NCBI RefSeq assembly: GCF_000708885.1
Contig: NZ_JEOE01000014.1
Location: forward strand, 1-64,000
Length of the DNA stretch: 64,000 nt
Reading direction: 5' to 3'
DNA from: Cellulomonas sp. HZM
GTDB lineage: Bacteria; Actinomycetota; Actinomycetes; Actinomycetales; Cellulomonadaceae
Shown here: piece by piece, positions 43,417 to 53,906 of the stretch
Position numbering within the stretch: the stretch's first letter is position 1
Layout of the letters: the number at the start of each line of letters is the position of its first letter
Program-made: the position numbers and the translations under genes
The notes under the pieces: model-generated
What the model was told of the DNA's origin: nothing
What the model saw: the letters and a program-made list of their open reading frames with translations, nothing else
Database searches by the model: none

Positions 43417-44079
43417 ATGCTGCGTCGCGCCCTTGCCGCCGCCACCGTCTCGTCCGTCCTGCTGATCGCCGTCCCCGCCGCCGCCCAGGCGCACGGGTCG
43501 TCGGACGGCCACGGCTCCCAGGGCGGGTCGTGGGGCAGCAGTCACGGGGGCCGCGGGAACGGGTCCGGGAACGGGAACGGCGGCGGGTCCGGCGGCGGGT
43601 CGCGCGACGCGGGGTACGTCGAGGTGGTGTGGGCGACGCCGGTGTCGTCGGCGCTGCCGCAGCCGCAGGACGGTGCCTCCGCGCTCTGGCCGCAGCGGAT
43701 CGCGACCGACGACACGTGCGGCGTGTGGCTGCAGCTCGACCGCTACGTGCCGGGTTCCGTGACCGACTCGCTCGTCAAGGGTGGCGTGCTCTACGGACCG
43801 AACAACCCCACCGAGGTGCTGGCGACGCGCTACCCGTACCCCGAGACGGGGCACCCGTGGAAGCTCGTCAAGGCGCCGGCGTGCCGTTCGACGCCTGCGA
43901 CACCCACACCGAAGCCGTCGTCCAGCACCCCCTCTGGCCCGCACCACCCGTGCCCGACGCCGACCCGCACGTCGCCCCCGACGCGGACATCCTCCTGCCG
44001 GTCGCCGGCGGCGGCGCGCTCGACGCCCCGACGGCCGCGAAGGCCACCCCGGGCACGCCCGTCCTCCGGCTCGACCCGG
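43417..44079 (+). CDS. Secreted Gly/His-rich protein, truncated at the palindrome axis and probably frameshifted
   Basis: Signal peptide about 1-25 (ends AQA), then a Gly/Ser/His-rich stretch (26-62) and a conserved-looking domain (about 65-155; VEVVWATPV, TDDTCGVWLQLDRYV, YPETGHPWKLVKAPAC) like surface proteins of Micrococcales. After about 43880 third-position G+C, the coding signature here, moves from the gene's own frame to another frame, which reads DACDTHTEAVVQHPLWP and LLPVAGGG. This suggests a one- or two-base error. The true 3' end is lost: beyond 44079 the sequence is its own reverse complement, so an open frame continuing to 45162 is not a real protein. Confidence 0.65.
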
Positions 44080-44742
44080 CCGGGTCGAGCCGGAGGACGG
44101 GCGTGCCCGGGGTGGCCTTCGCGGCCGTCGGGGCGTCGAGCGCGCCGCCGCCGGCGACCGGCAGGAGGATGTCCGCGTCAGGGTCGACGTGCGGGTCGGC
44201 GTCGGGCACGGGTGGTGCGGGCCAGAGGGGGTGCTGGACGACGGCTTCGGTGTGGGTGTCGCAGGCGTCGAACGGCACGCCGGCGCCTTGACGAGCTTCC
44301 ACGGGTGCCCCGTCTCGGGGTACGGGTAGCGCGTCGCCAGCACCTCGGTGGGGTTGTTCGGTCCGTAGAGCACGCCACCCTTGACGAGCGAGTCGGTCAC
44401 GGAACCCGGCACGTAGCGGTCGAGCTGCAGCCACACGCCGCACGTGTCGTCGGTCGCGATCCGCTGCGGCCAGAGCGCGGAGGCACCGTCCTGCGGCTGC
44501 GGCAGCGCCGACGACACCGGCGTCGCCCACACCACCTCGACGTACCCCGCGTCGCGCGACCCGCCGCCGGACCCGCCGCCGTTCCCGTTCCCGGACCCGT
44601 TCCCGCGGCCCCCGTGACTGCTGCCCCACGACCCGCCCTGGGAGCCGTGGCCGTCCGACGACCCGTGCGCCTGGGCGGCGGCGGGGACGGCGATCAGCAG
44701 GACGGACGAGACGGTGGCGGCGGCAAGGGCGCGACGCAGCAT
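44080..44742 (-). CDS. Mirror copy of the truncated secreted-protein gene (43417-44079)
   Basis: Same signal peptide and domain as the left copy. It differs at 44184 and 44180, which read Asp instead of Ala (HVDPDAD versus HVAPDAD) and a silent change in the apparently coding frame. These are the two mismatches closest to the axis. Confidence 0.6.
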
Positions 44743-45203
44743 CGTGGAGCCTCCAGGAGGGTCGGGGGTGCGCGTGGGCTGCGCTGCCGGCGCCCGTCCA
44801 CTGCCGGGGCCGCGTCAGACCATAGGGGAGAAATCGGACGAACGGGGAGGATATCCACCGGTTACCGGAACGTTTGTCCAAGTTCACCCGAACGGATCAC
44901 CTGTGCGCACCTGGCCCACCGCCCACCGCACGCCGCCTCCTCCCAACCACTCCCATCTCCACCGAGCGCGCATCGCACGCCGCCGCGCACCGCGCGCGAC
45001 GCGCGCTCGCCGCGGCAGACCCGCGCTCGCCGCGCCAGACCCGCGCTCGCCGACCGGGGCGTGCTCGGGCCAGCGAGGGCGGGTGCGACGAGGGCGTCGC
45101 GCCCGCGGTCAGGGGATGGTCGTGGGGCGTCGGGGTCGACCGTCAGGGGCGCCCCCGGATAAGCGCTGGTCGAGCGCGCGGCGCGGCTCGTACGGTCGCT
45201 CGT
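44743..45203. promoter_or_regulatory. Mirror of the rsgA/secreted-protein intergenic region
   Basis: Copy of 42956-43416 including the 20-bp tandem repeat (now 44999-45052). It carries T at 45117, the complement-side mismatch with C at 43042. No gene is seen. Confidence 0.5.
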
Positions 45204-46295
45204 ATGCCCCACGCTCGCGGTGCGGACCCCGGCGCCGACCACGTTCCCGGAGCCGACCACGGCGACTGCGCCGACACGGCGCCCGGGGGCGTACGCGCCC
45301 GCGTGGTGCGGGCCGACCGCGGCGCGGTGCTCGTCGTACCCGCGGACGACCTGCACGCCGAGCCCCGCCGCGCGACCCTCGACCGCGACGGCCTCGCGCC
45401 AGGGCCGGAAGACGAGCGGCTCGTGCCCACCGTCGGCGATCACGTGAGCGTGCGCGACGACCACGTCGTGGCGGTGGCCGCGCGTCGCTCGGCACTGGTG
45501 CGCGACTCGGCCGGCACGACGTCGCGCGAGCAGGTCCTCGCGGCGGGGGTCGACGTGGTGCTCGTCGTCGAGCACCTCGACCCCGACCCGGACCTCGGCC
45601 GCGTCGAGCGGCTCCTCACGCTCGCGTGGCGGTCGGGTGCCCGGCCGGTCGTCGTGCTGACGAAGGCGGACCTCGTGCCGGACGCCGCCGGCATGGCGGC
45701 GGAGGTCGCGGACGTCGCACCCGCGGTCGACGTGCACGCGGTGAGCGTGGCCCGCGACGAGGGCCTCGAGCCGCTCCGCGCGCTGGTGTGCCCGGGCGCG
45801 ACGCTCGTCGTCGTCGGCCCGTCGGGCGCGGGCAAGTCGACGCTCGTGAACGCACTCGCGGGTTGCGAGGTCATGGCGACGGGCGAGCGTCGTGACGCCG
45901 ACGGGCGCGGCCGTCACACGACGACCCACCGCGAGCTCGTCGCGCTCCCCGGCGGCGCATGCCTCATCGACACCCCTGGCATCCGAGGCATCGGTCTGGT
46001 CGCGGACGACGACGCGCTCGAGCACACGTTCTCCGACGTCGTGGCGCTCGCCGGCACGTGCCGGTTCGCGGACTGCGAGCACCGCGGCGAACCCGGCTGC
46101 GCGGTGCTCGCGGCGATCGCGGCGGGCGACCTGCCACAGCGCCGCCTCGACTCGTGGCGCAAGCTCGCACGCGAGGCGGCCTACCAGGCGCGCCGCGTGG
46201 ACAGCAGGCTCGCGGCGCAGGAGCGCGCCCGTTGGAAGCAGGTCACCAAGGAGTACCAGCGCGGGATGCGCGGGCCGGGGCGCCCGCGGACCTGA
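45204..46295 (+). CDS. rsgA: Mirror copy of rsgA
   Basis: Identical in translation to 41864-42955, including G1 [13 protein letters not shown] and the zinc motif. A real second rsgA would be unusual. Confidence 0.85.
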   Translation: MPHARGADPGADHVPGADHGDCADTAPGGVRARVVRADRGAVLVVPADDLHAEPRRATLDRDGLAPGPEDERLVPTVGDHVSVRDDHVVAVAARRSALVRDSAGTTSREQVLAAGVDVVLVVEHLDPDPDLGRVERLLTLAWRSGARPVVVLTKADLVPDAAGMAAEVADVAPAVDVHAVSVARDEGLEPLRALVCPGATLVVVGPSGAGKSTLVNALAGCEVMATGERRDADGRGRHTTTHRELVALPGGACLIDTPGIRGIGLVADDDALEHTFSDVVALAGTCRFADCEHRGEPGCAVLAAIAAGDLPQRRLDSWRKLAREAAYQARRVDSRLAAQERARWKQVTKEYQRGMRGPGRPRT

Positions 46296-46312
46296 CGGGG
46301 CATGATCGTCAC

Positions 46313-46693
46313 ATGCCGCCTCGCCGTCGCACCGACCCCGCCGACGGGCGCGCAGCGCTCGCGGTGTGGCGCGCTGAGCGTGCCGCGGCTGCGACGCAGT
46401 CCCGCCGGACCGCCGTGCGCTTCACGCTCGAGGAGCTCGCCGACGTCGCACCGGGCAACGCCGTCGAGGTCCGGGTGCCCCCCGACGGTGTCGTGCAGGC
46501 CGTCGCGGGCCCGCGGCACACCCGGGGCACGCCCCCGAACGTCGTCGAGACCGATCCGCAGACGTGGCTCGAGCTCGCGACCGGTGAGCTGGCGTGGGCC
46601 GACGCGGTCGACGGAGGGCGCGTGCAGGCGTCGGGCGAGCGCGCCGACCTCGAGCACTGGCTCCCGCTGCAGGCCACGCGTGTGCGCCCTTGA
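46313..46693 (+). CDS. Mirror copy of the SCP2-like protein gene
   Basis: Same 126-residue translation as 41466-41846; start ATG 18 bases after rsgA. Confidence 0.75.
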   Translation: MPPRRRTDPADGRAALAVWRAERAAAATQSRRTAVRFTLEELADVAPGNAVEVRVPPDGVVQAVAGPRHTRGTPPNVVETDPQTWLELATGELAWADAVDGGRVQASGERADLEHWLPLQATRVRP

Positions 46694-46738
46694 CCAGGGG
46701 GTTCAGGGCGGACCGCGGTGCTGGCCTACGATCTGCGG

Positions 46739-47236
46739 GTGCCCAGCGAGCTGCCCGACGACGACCCGACCGCCCCTGTCGAGCCGGACCGGGCCGACGC
46801 TGAGCCGTCCGGCACGGAGGGGACTGCCGACCAGGCGGCTGACGCAGGGCCGGCCGACGAAGAGCCGGGCGACGAAGAGCCGCGCGACGAAGAGCCGGGC
46901 GACGAAGAGCCGCCCGTCCCCTCCGAGGCGGAGCTCGAGCGCACCGCGACGCCCGCGACGGTCCGGCGCGCTCCCAAGTTCTCCGCGTTCATGATCGTCG
47001 GCGCGCTCGTCGGCATCGTCGTCGCGCTGGTGCTCGCGGTGCTCGTGCACGGCGGCGACTGCTCGCGCCCCGACGGCCCCGCGTCGTGCGTGGGCGCCGG
47101 CACGGGGTTCGTCTCGTTCCTCGACGGGGAGGGGGCCATCCGCTGGGTGCTCGCGGTGACCGGAGCGGTCGTCGGGGCGTTCGCGGGTGGGGCGCTCGCG
47201 GTGCTCGCGGACCGTCGCAGCCGCAGCCCGCGCTGA
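46739..47236 (+). CDS. Mirror copy of the acidic-tail membrane protein gene
   Basis: Same 165-residue translation as 40923-41420, with the DEEPG repeats intact and in the same number. Confidence 0.68.
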   Translation: MPSELPDDDPTAPVEPDRADAEPSGTEGTADQAADAGPADEEPGDEEPRDEEPGDEEPPVPSEAELERTATPATVRRAPKFSAFMIVGALVGIVVALVLAVLVHGGDCSRPDGPASCVGAGTGFVSFLDGEGAIRWVLAVTGAVVGAFAGGALAVLADRRSRSPR

Positions 47237-47306
47237 CGGCCGCGCGGGTGGCGACGGCTCGCGGACGGCTTGGCGACGCGTCTCGCGCGTGTGCGACCAT
47301 GGGCGC

Positions 47307-48860
47307 GTGGCCCCCCGCGCAGACGGACGTCTGAACCACGACCTCCTCCCGAACGAGAAGGGCCCCCAGGACGCCTGCGGCGTCTTCGGGGTCTGGGCTC
47401 CCGGTGAGGAGGTCGCCAAGCTCACCTACTTCGGCCTCTACGCGTTGCAGCACCGTGGCCAGGAGTCGGCGGGCATCGCGACGAGCAACGGCCAGCAGCT
47501 CCTCGTCTACAAGGACATGGGCCTGGTCTCGCAGGTGTTCGACGAGACCGCGCTGAACGCCCTGCAGGGGCACATCGCGATCGGGCACACGCGCTACTCG
47601 ACGACCGGTGGGTCGACGTGGGAGAACGCGCAGCCCACCCTCGGCGCCACCGCGGCGGGCACCGTCGCGCTCGGCCACAACGGCAACCTGACCAACACCG
47701 CCGAGCTCGTCGACCTCGTCGCGGAGCGGTACGGCAGCCAGCGTCGCGGCGAGCTCGCACGCGGCAACACCACCGACACCGCTCTCGTCACCGCGCTGCT
47801 CGCGGGCGACCCGGACCACACGCTCGAGGCCACCGCGCTCGAGGTGCTCCCGCGCCTGCGCGGCGCGTTCTGCCTGGTGTTCATGGACGAGCACACGCTG
47901 TACGCCGCGCGCGACCCGCAGGGCGTGCGCCCGCTCGTGCTCGGGCGGCTCGAGCGCGGCTGGGTGGTCGCGAGCGAGACGCCGGCGCTCGACATCGTCG
48001 GTGCGAGCTTCGTGCGCGAGATCGAGCCCGGCGAGTTCGTCGCGATCGACGCGGACGGCCTGCGCTCGCACCGCTTCGCGCCGCGCGACGAGCCGCGTGC
48101 CGGCTGCGTGTTCGAGTACGTCTACCTCGCGCGCCCGGACACGACGATCGCCGGTCGGTCGGTCCACGCGGCTCGCGTCGAGATGGGCCGCCGGCTCGCG
48201 ATGGAGCACCCGGTGGATGCCGACCTCGTGATCCCGGTCCCCGAGTCGGGGACGCCCGCGGCCGTCGGCTACGCGCAGGAGTCCGGCATCCCGTTCGGGC
48301 AGGGGCTGACGAAGAACGCGTACGTCGGACGCACGTTCATCCAGCCGTCGCAGACGCTGCGCCAGCTCGGTATCCGCCTCAAGCTCAACCCGCTGCGCGA
48401 GGTCATCCGCGGCAAGCGGCTCGTCGTGGTCGACGACTCGATCGTGCGCGGCAACACGCAGCGCGCGCTCGTGCGGATGCTGCGCGAGGCGGGGGCCGCC
48501 GAGGTGCACGTGCGCATCTCGTCGCCGCCCGTGAAGTGGCCGTGCTTCTACGGCATCGACTTCGCGAGCCGCGCCGAGCTCATCGCGAACGGGCTGGCGA
48601 TCGACGAGATCGGTGCGTCGCTGGGCGCCGACTCGCTCGGCTACATCTCCGAGGACGGCATGGTCGCGGCGACCGAGCAGCCTCGTTCGCAGCTGTGCAC
48701 CGCCTGCTTCTCCGGCCAGTACCCCATCGAGCTGCCGCCCGCCGACCGGCTGGGCAAGCACCTGCTCGAGCAGAACGAGCTCCCGCTGGGGGCACCCGAG
48801 GACGGACTCATGTCGATCCTGCCCGCGACCGGTGGCGCGTCCGCGCTGGAGCACCCGTGA
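47307..48860 (+). CDS. purF: Mirror copy of purF
   Basis: Same 517-residue translation as 39299-40852, GTG start, propeptide and C24 included. The stop overlaps the next GTG by four bases. Confidence 0.88.
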   Translation: MAPRADGRLNHDLLPNEKGPQDACGVFGVWAPGEEVAKLTYFGLYALQHRGQESAGIATSNGQQLLVYKDMGLVSQVFDETALNALQGHIAIGHTRYSTTGGSTWENAQPTLGATAAGTVALGHNGNLTNTAELVDLVAERYGSQRRGELARGNTTDTALVTALLAGDPDHTLEATALEVLPRLRGAFCLVFMDEHTLYAARDPQGVRPLVLGRLERGWVVASETPALDIVGASFVREIEPGEFVAIDADGLRSHRFAPRDEPRAGCVFEYVYLARPDTTIAGRSVHAARVEMGRRLAMEHPVDADLVIPVPESGTPAAVGYAQESGIPFGQGLTKNAYVGRTFIQPSQTLRQLGIRLKLNPLREVIRGKRLVVVDDSIVRGNTQRALVRMLREAGAAEVHVRISSPPVKWPCFYGIDFASRAELIANGLAIDEIGASLGADSLGYISEDGMVAATEQPRSQLCTACFSGQYPIELPPADRLGKHLLEQNELPLGAPEDGLMSILPATGGASALEHP

Positions 48861-50011
48861 GCACGCCCCTGGACGCGGCGGTGGACGCCACGCTCGACGG
48901 CCCGGTCACGTACGCGACCGCCGGCGTCGACACCGAGGCCGGCGACAAGGCCGTCGAGCTCATGAAGGACGCCGTGCGCGCGACGCACGGCCCCCAGGTG
49001 CTGGGCGGCGTGGGCGGCTTCGCGGGACTGTACGACGCGAGCGCGCTCACCCGGTTCCGCCGCCCGCTGCTCGCGACGTCGACCGACGGCGTCGGCACCA
49101 AGGTCGCGATCGCCCAGCAGCTCGACGTGCACGACACGATCGGGTTCGACCTCGTCGGCATGGTGGTCGACGACATCGTCGTCGTGGGCGCCGAGCCGCT
49201 GTTCATGACCGACTACATCGCGACAGGGCGCGTGGTCCCCGAGCGGATCGCGGACGTGGTGCGCGGCATCGCGGCGGCATGCTCGGTCGCGGGGACCGCG
49301 CTCGTGGGCGGCGAGACCGCAGAGCACCCGGGGCTGCTCGCGCCCGACGAGTACGACGTGGCCGGTGCCGCGACCGGCGTGGTCGAGGCCGACGAGCTGC
49401 TCGGCCCCGAGCGTGTGCGTGCGGGCGACCTCCTGGTGGCGCTCGCCTCGAGCGGGCTGCACTCCAACGGCTACTCGCTCGTCCGTGCCGTGGTGCGCCA
49501 GGCCGGCTGGTCGCTCGACCGGCACGTCGACGAGCTGGGCCGCATGCTCGGCGAGGAGCTGCTCGAGCCCACGCGCGTGTATGCGACGGACTGCCTGGCG
49601 CTCGCCCGGCGTGCCGGCGTCGCGGGTCTGCACGCGTTCAGCCACGTGACCGGCGGCGGTCTCGCCTCGAACGTCGCGCGCGTGCTCCCGGTGGGGCTGG
49701 TGGCGGACGTGGACCGCGGGGGCTGGCAGCTCCCGCCGGTGTTCTCGCTCGTGCAGCGGCTCGGTCAGGTGCCGTGGACGGACCTCGAGGGCACCCTGAA
49801 CCTCGGCGTCGGCATGGTCGCGATCGTCGCCCCCGACGCGCTCGACGGCGTGCTCTCGCACGCTGCGGAGCTGGGCCTTCCGGCGTGGGAGCTGGGGCGC
49901 GTGCGCGATGCCGACCCGACGACCGACGTCGTCGGTTCCCCGGGGTTCGTCGCGGGGACCAAGGGCGTGCACGGCGGGGCAGTCCGGCTCACGGGCGACT
50001 ACCGGGTCTGA
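48857..50011 (+). CDS. purM: Mirror copy of purM
   Basis: Same 384-residue translation as 38148-39302, GTG start overlapping the purF copy. Confidence 0.88.
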   Translation: MSTPLDAAVDATLDGPVTYATAGVDTEAGDKAVELMKDAVRATHGPQVLGGVGGFAGLYDASALTRFRRPLLATSTDGVGTKVAIAQQLDVHDTIGFDLVGMVVDDIVVVGAEPLFMTDYIATGRVVPERIADVVRGIAAACSVAGTALVGGETAEHPGLLAPDEYDVAGAATGVVEADELLGPERVRAGDLLVALASSGLHSNGYSLVRAVVRQAGWSLDRHVDELGRMLGEELLEPTRVYATDCLALARRAGVAGLHAFSHVTGGGLASNVARVLPVGLVADVDRGGWQLPPVFSLVQRLGQVPWTDLEGTLNLGVGMVAIVAPDALDGVLSHAAELGLPAWELGRVRDADPTTDVVGSPGFVAGTKGVHGGAVRLTGDYRV

Positions 50012-50103
50012 CCAGCGGCGCACGCCGAGAGGCCACGCATGCGCGAGCCCCGTCCGTCACGGCACGGCCCACGCGCTGCCGTGAGGGACGGACGGGAGCA
50101 CGA

Positions 50104-50132
50104 GAACGACGGCCCCGGAGGGCCGTCGTTCA
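50104..50132. terminator. Mirror of the purM/DUF3073 terminator
   Basis: Exact copy of the 38027-38055 hairpin. Confidence 0.8.
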
Positions 50133-50156
50133 GGCGTGGACCGAAGTGATCGGGAC

Positions 50157-50366
50157 TCAGCGCTCGTCGTCGTCGAGCCAGCGACCGTAGTCGCCGTCGT
50201 CCGTGTCATCCGTGTCGACCGCGGCGCCGCCGCGTCGGTCACTGAGATCGTTGTGGCTGTGCGACGTGAGCTCCTGCTCGAGAGCCCGGTAGTTCGTCTC
50301 GGGGCTGAAGTACTTCAGCTCCCGGGCGACCTTCGTCTGCTTAGCCTTCTGACGGCCGCGCCCCAT
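50157..50366 (-). CDS. Mirror copy of the DUF3073 gene
   Basis: Same 69-residue translation as 37793-38002. Confidence 0.85.
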   Translation of the reverse strand: MGRGRQKAKQTKVARELKYFSPETNYRALEQELTSHSHNDLSDRRGGAAVDTDDTDDGDYGRWLDDDER

Positions 50367-51014
50367 GGCATCGACCCCCTCTTACGTGGATGCGGGGCGG
50401 CTCCGTGCTGACACGTGCGGCCCCGGGGTGCTGAATCGTCTCTTCGTGCCGCAACGGTACATGTTCGATCGCTATTCCGGCCACTTGATCGGGCGCGACG
50501 CGCGTCACCCGGCGGTCTGCCTCGCACGGCCGGACGCCGTGCCCGTCGGTACGTCCGGGCGGGGGTCTCCCGCGCCCGGGGTGCTTCTCGTGGCGGTCCC
50601 AGGGTCCGCATGGCGGACGGAGCGAGAATCTTCTCCGCCTGTCGACGCCGGACCATGCGTGCGTGCGAGCGTGCACATGCGTGCAGGGCGGCGCCGTGTG
50701 CGCCGGCTCGACCGGTCCGGGCGTGCATGGCGCGCCCGTTCGGGTGAACCGTCGTGCGACACGCCGTCCAGCCGCTCGCACGGCTCGCGGCGACGTGACG
50801 AAATGTCCGAGTTAGGCTGAGATCGACGTCACGTCGCGCCCGGGTCGTTCGTCCGTCCGGGTGATGTGTACCATTTCGTTATCATTCTGTTTCGCGAATG
50901 ATCTGCATGACAGCAGTGTCTGTGCTAGTGAGGCCGCGCTCGTACGGTCTGACCAGCGCTTCCACCCTGGTCGTCGGGTTCGCCCCTCGACCGAACGCTC
51001 GCCAGGAGGCAAGC
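50367..51014. promoter_or_regulatory. Mirror of the bldC/DUF3073 intergenic region
   Basis: Copy of 37145-37792; the AT-rich bldC promoter part is now about 50860-50930. No gene is seen. Confidence 0.45.
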
Positions 51015-51221
51015 ATGTCCGTCCAGCCCGCTCAGTCCGAGGTCCTGCTGACTCCGTCCGAGGTCGCCACGCTCTTCCGCGTCGACCCCAAGACCGTCAC
51101 GCGCTGGGCCAAGGCCGGCAAGCTCTCGTCGATCCGCACTCTCGGTGGCCACCGCCGTTACCGGGAGTCCGAGGTCATGGAGCTGCTCGGCGTGCCCAAC
51201 CAGCGCGACAGCCGGGGCTGA
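51015..51221 (+). CDS. bldC: Mirror copy of bldC
   Basis: Same 68-residue translation as 36938-37144, with the AGGAGG site upstream. Confidence 0.86.
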   Translation: MSVQPAQSEVLLTPSEVATLFRVDPKTVTRWAKAGKLSSIRTLGGHRRYRESEVMELLGVPNQRDSRG

Positions 51222-51353
51222 GGCCCGCACGACCGGCCCGCAGCCGACCCGACGAGGTCGGTGCGCGGGCCGCGATGCGCCCGACAGGCCGTGACGGGCG
51301 CGCGCGCTGGTGAGGCGCGCACCGCACCACCGCGTCGTCGATGACGCGCGACG

Positions 51354-51674
51354 TCAACGACGACGGGCGCGCAGCACCACCAGTCCGACGACCAGTGCGA
51401 CGCCGGCGGCGACGCCGCCCAGCACGATCCGCGCACGCCGTGCCGCCGCGGGGTCGTCGCCCGAGCCCGAGGCATCCGTGACCAGGCCGCGCGCGGCGGC
51501 CTGGGCGTCGTGCAGCACCGCGCCGGGCGTGAGCCGCGCGACGAGCGCGTCGATGCTCTCCGCGAGCTCCGCCCGGGTCGCGCCGATCTCCAGCTCGAGC
51601 TCCGCCATCCGGGGCGTCGTGAACGGGTCCGGCCTCGGCGTGCCGGCGGCCTTCTCGTCGGGCTCGTGGCTCAT
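51354..51674 (-). CDS. Mirror copy of the DUF3618 gene
   Basis: Same 106-residue translation as 36485-36805; ATGA overlap kept. Confidence 0.8.
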   Translation of the reverse strand: MSHEPDEKAAGTPRPDPFTTPRMAELELEIGATRAELAESIDALVARLTPGAVLHDAQAAARGLVTDASGSGDDPAAARRARIVLGGVAAGVALVVGLVVLRARRR

Positions 51675-52066
51675 CGCTTGACCGCCTCCTTGACGACCTC
51701 GACGTCCGACTTCATGCTGGCGACCGCCTTGGTGGGCACGGGGGTACGTCCCTTCTTGACCATCGAGAGACCGACGAGCGCGAGGACGACGACCAGCAGC
51801 AGCAGCGCCCCCGTCACGATGAGGGCCGCGGCCCACAGCGGGAGCCAGAGGTCGAGCACGATGATCGCGAGCGCGATGACGGCTGCGAGCAGGTAGAGCG
51901 CGAAGAACGCGGCGGCCGCGATGAGCGCCCCGCCCGTGCCCAGCTTCTGCAGGCGACCGCTGATCTCGGCCTTCGCGAGGTCGATCTCCGCGCGGACCAG
52001 GCGCGCCGTGCGCTCGGCGACCTCGCTGAACAGCTCGCCGATGCTCCTCGTGTCCTGCGTCGTCAT
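51671..52066 (-). CDS. Mirror copy of the holin-X family gene
   Basis: Same 131-residue translation as 36093-36488. Confidence 0.78.
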   Translation of the reverse strand: MTTQDTRSIGELFSEVAERTARLVRAEIDLAKAEISGRLQKLGTGGALIAAAAFFALYLLAAVIALAIIVLDLWLPLWAAALIVTGALLLLVVVLALVGLSMVKKGRTPVPTKAVASMKSDVEVVKEAVKR

Positions 52067-52185
52067 GGCGTCCTCCCGTCGTGCACGTCGGCCGGGCCGC
52101 ACGGACGGCCGGCCTCCCGGCAAGTCTGCAGGTCGACGCCGCACGTCGCACCTTCGCAGCGGGCGGCGCGGTGGGCGTCAGGCGG

Positions 52186-52605
52186 TCAGTCCGCCCACGG
52201 GTGGACCTGGTCGCCCGCCGGGTGCACGACGGGTGCGGTGCGGGCCGCGGGCCTGGGCAGGCGGTGGCGCGCCCACGCCGCGAGCCCGCCCGCGACCAGG
52301 ATGAGCGCGACGCCGACCAGCAGCGCGGCGAGCCACGGGTGCATGCCCGCTTGGGTGAGCGCCAGGACCACCGACGTCACCAGGAGCGCCAGCCCGAAGA
52401 ACGTGAGCAGGAGCGCGGCGCCGAACCCGATGGCCGACGGGCGAACCTCGACGACGCGCGCGCGGACGCTCGCCTGCACGGCGTTGACCTCGGCCTGGAT
52501 CGAGGCACGCACGCGGTCCTCGGCCTGCGAGATCTTCTCCCGGGCGCGTTCGGCGATCGGGTCGGTGAGGCGGTCGAAGAAGCTGCGGGGCTCGTCGCTG
52601 GGCAC
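52186..52605 (-). CDS. Mirror copy of the small two-helix membrane protein gene
   Basis: Same 139-residue translation as 35554-35973. Confidence 0.58.
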   Translation of the reverse strand: MPSDEPRSFFDRLTDPIAERAREKISQAEDRVRASIQAEVNAVQASVRARVVEVRPSAIGFGAALLLTFFGLALLVTSVVLALTQAGMHPWLAALLVGVALILVAGGLAAWARHRLPRPAARTAPVVHPAGDQVHPWAD

Positions 52606-52638
52606 GGCTCTCTCCTCGTCGGGTTCGGTGCCTCCACC

Positions 52639-53841
52639 CTACTGAGCGTCGCGCAGGTCACCTGGGTCGTCGGCCCCAGACGTGCCGGCCGCCTCGGTGC
52701 GGTCGGTCGCGCCCAGCGTGCGTGCGAGCAGCGGGAAGAGCAGCACGGTGAGGGCGCCCGCGAAGACCAGGCAGCCGGCGGTGCCGACCGGGAGGCTGCC
52801 CTCGTCGACGGCCAGCTGTGTGAGCGCGACGAGCATCGGCAGGGTCGTCGCCGTGTACAGGCCGAGCTGCACGCGCTCGCGCGGCACCAGGTGCCGTCGG
52901 TACCAGAACAGCGCCGGGCCGCCGCGAACGGCACCGATGAGCACGACGAACACGATCGGCAGCCACGGCTGCTCGGCGATCGCGTCGAGCTGCAGCGCCA
53001 TGCCGGACGACACGAAGAAGATGGGGATGAACACGCCCCAGCCGACGGTCTCGAGCTTGTGCGAGAGGTCGTCGTCCTGCGCCGGGACCCACGACCGCAG
53101 CACCATGCCCGCGAGGAACGCGCCGAGCACCGCGTCGAACCCCATCGAGCTGGACAGCGCGAGCAGGCCGACGAGCAGCAGGAGCGACACCCGCACCGGG
53201 CCCTGGCCGGTGCCGTCGCCGAGGGGACGCAGCAGCCCGCGGGTGCGGCCGAACGCGAACCGGCGAGGCAGCGTGCCGAGGACGACGACCGCGGCGGCGA
53301 ACAGGACGAGCGCGACGAGTGCGACGAGCGTCCCGCGCGTCCCCAGGAAGAGGGCCATCGCGACGATCGGCCCCAGCTCGCCCACCGCGCCGCCCGCCAT
53401 GACGTACCTGCCGAGAGGCCGGTCGGTGAGCCCCTCCTCCTTGAGCACGGGGACCAGGACGCCGAGCGCCGTGGTCGAGAGCGCGATCGTGATCGCGACG
53501 ATCGCCGGGACGTCGCGCGTGATCGACAGCGCGACCAGGAGCAGCGCCCCGAGGACGATCGACGTCAGCCAGGCCCGCACGCCCAGCCGCCCGGCGGGCT
53601 GCCGGCCGATCCCGGGGTCGATCTCGTACCCCGCGAGCAGGAACAGGAACCCCATGCCGAGGTCGGACAGCAGGCCGACGGCCTCGGGCGACGACCAGTG
53701 CAGGCACTCGGGGCCGATGAGCACGCCGCCTGCCAGGAGCACGACGACCTGGGGCAGCCTCCAGCGCGCCGGCATCGTGCTGACCGCGACGAGCGTGAGG
53801 ACGCTGACCGCGACGACGGGGAGCAGCGTGTCGAACTCCAC
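52639..53841 (-). CDS. Mirror copy of the Kef-type antiporter gene
   Basis: Same 400-residue translation as 34318-35520; GTG start at 53841. Confidence 0.82.
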   Translation of the reverse strand: MEFDTLLPVVAVSVLTLVAVSTMPARWRLPQVVVLLAGGVLIGPECLHWSSPEAVGLLSDLGMGFLFLLAGYEIDPGIGRQPAGRLGVRAWLTSIVLGALLLVALSITRDVPAIVAITIALSTTALGVLVPVLKEEGLTDRPLGRYVMAGGAVGELGPIVAMALFLGTRGTLVALVALVLFAAAVVVLGTLPRRFAFGRTRGLLRPLGDGTGQGPVRVSLLLLVGLLALSSSMGFDAVLGAFLAGMVLRSWVPAQDDDLSHKLETVGWGVFIPIFFVSSGMALQLDAIAEQPWLPIVFVVLIGAVRGGPALFWYRRHLVPRERVQLGLYTATTLPMLVALTQLAVDEGSLPVGTAGCLVFAGALTVLLFPLLARTLGATDRTEAAGTSGADDPGDLRDAQ

Positions 53842-53906
53842 GAACCGTCTCCTGTCGGTGCGATCAGGCCCGCGGTGGGGTCTGCGGGCCGTCTCACCGG
53901 ATGATG

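Noticed and set aside
43417..45162. Open frame running through the palindrome axis (581 residues)
   Set aside because: The part beyond 44079 is the reverse complement of the first part and of its upstream region; it cannot be a real C-terminus.
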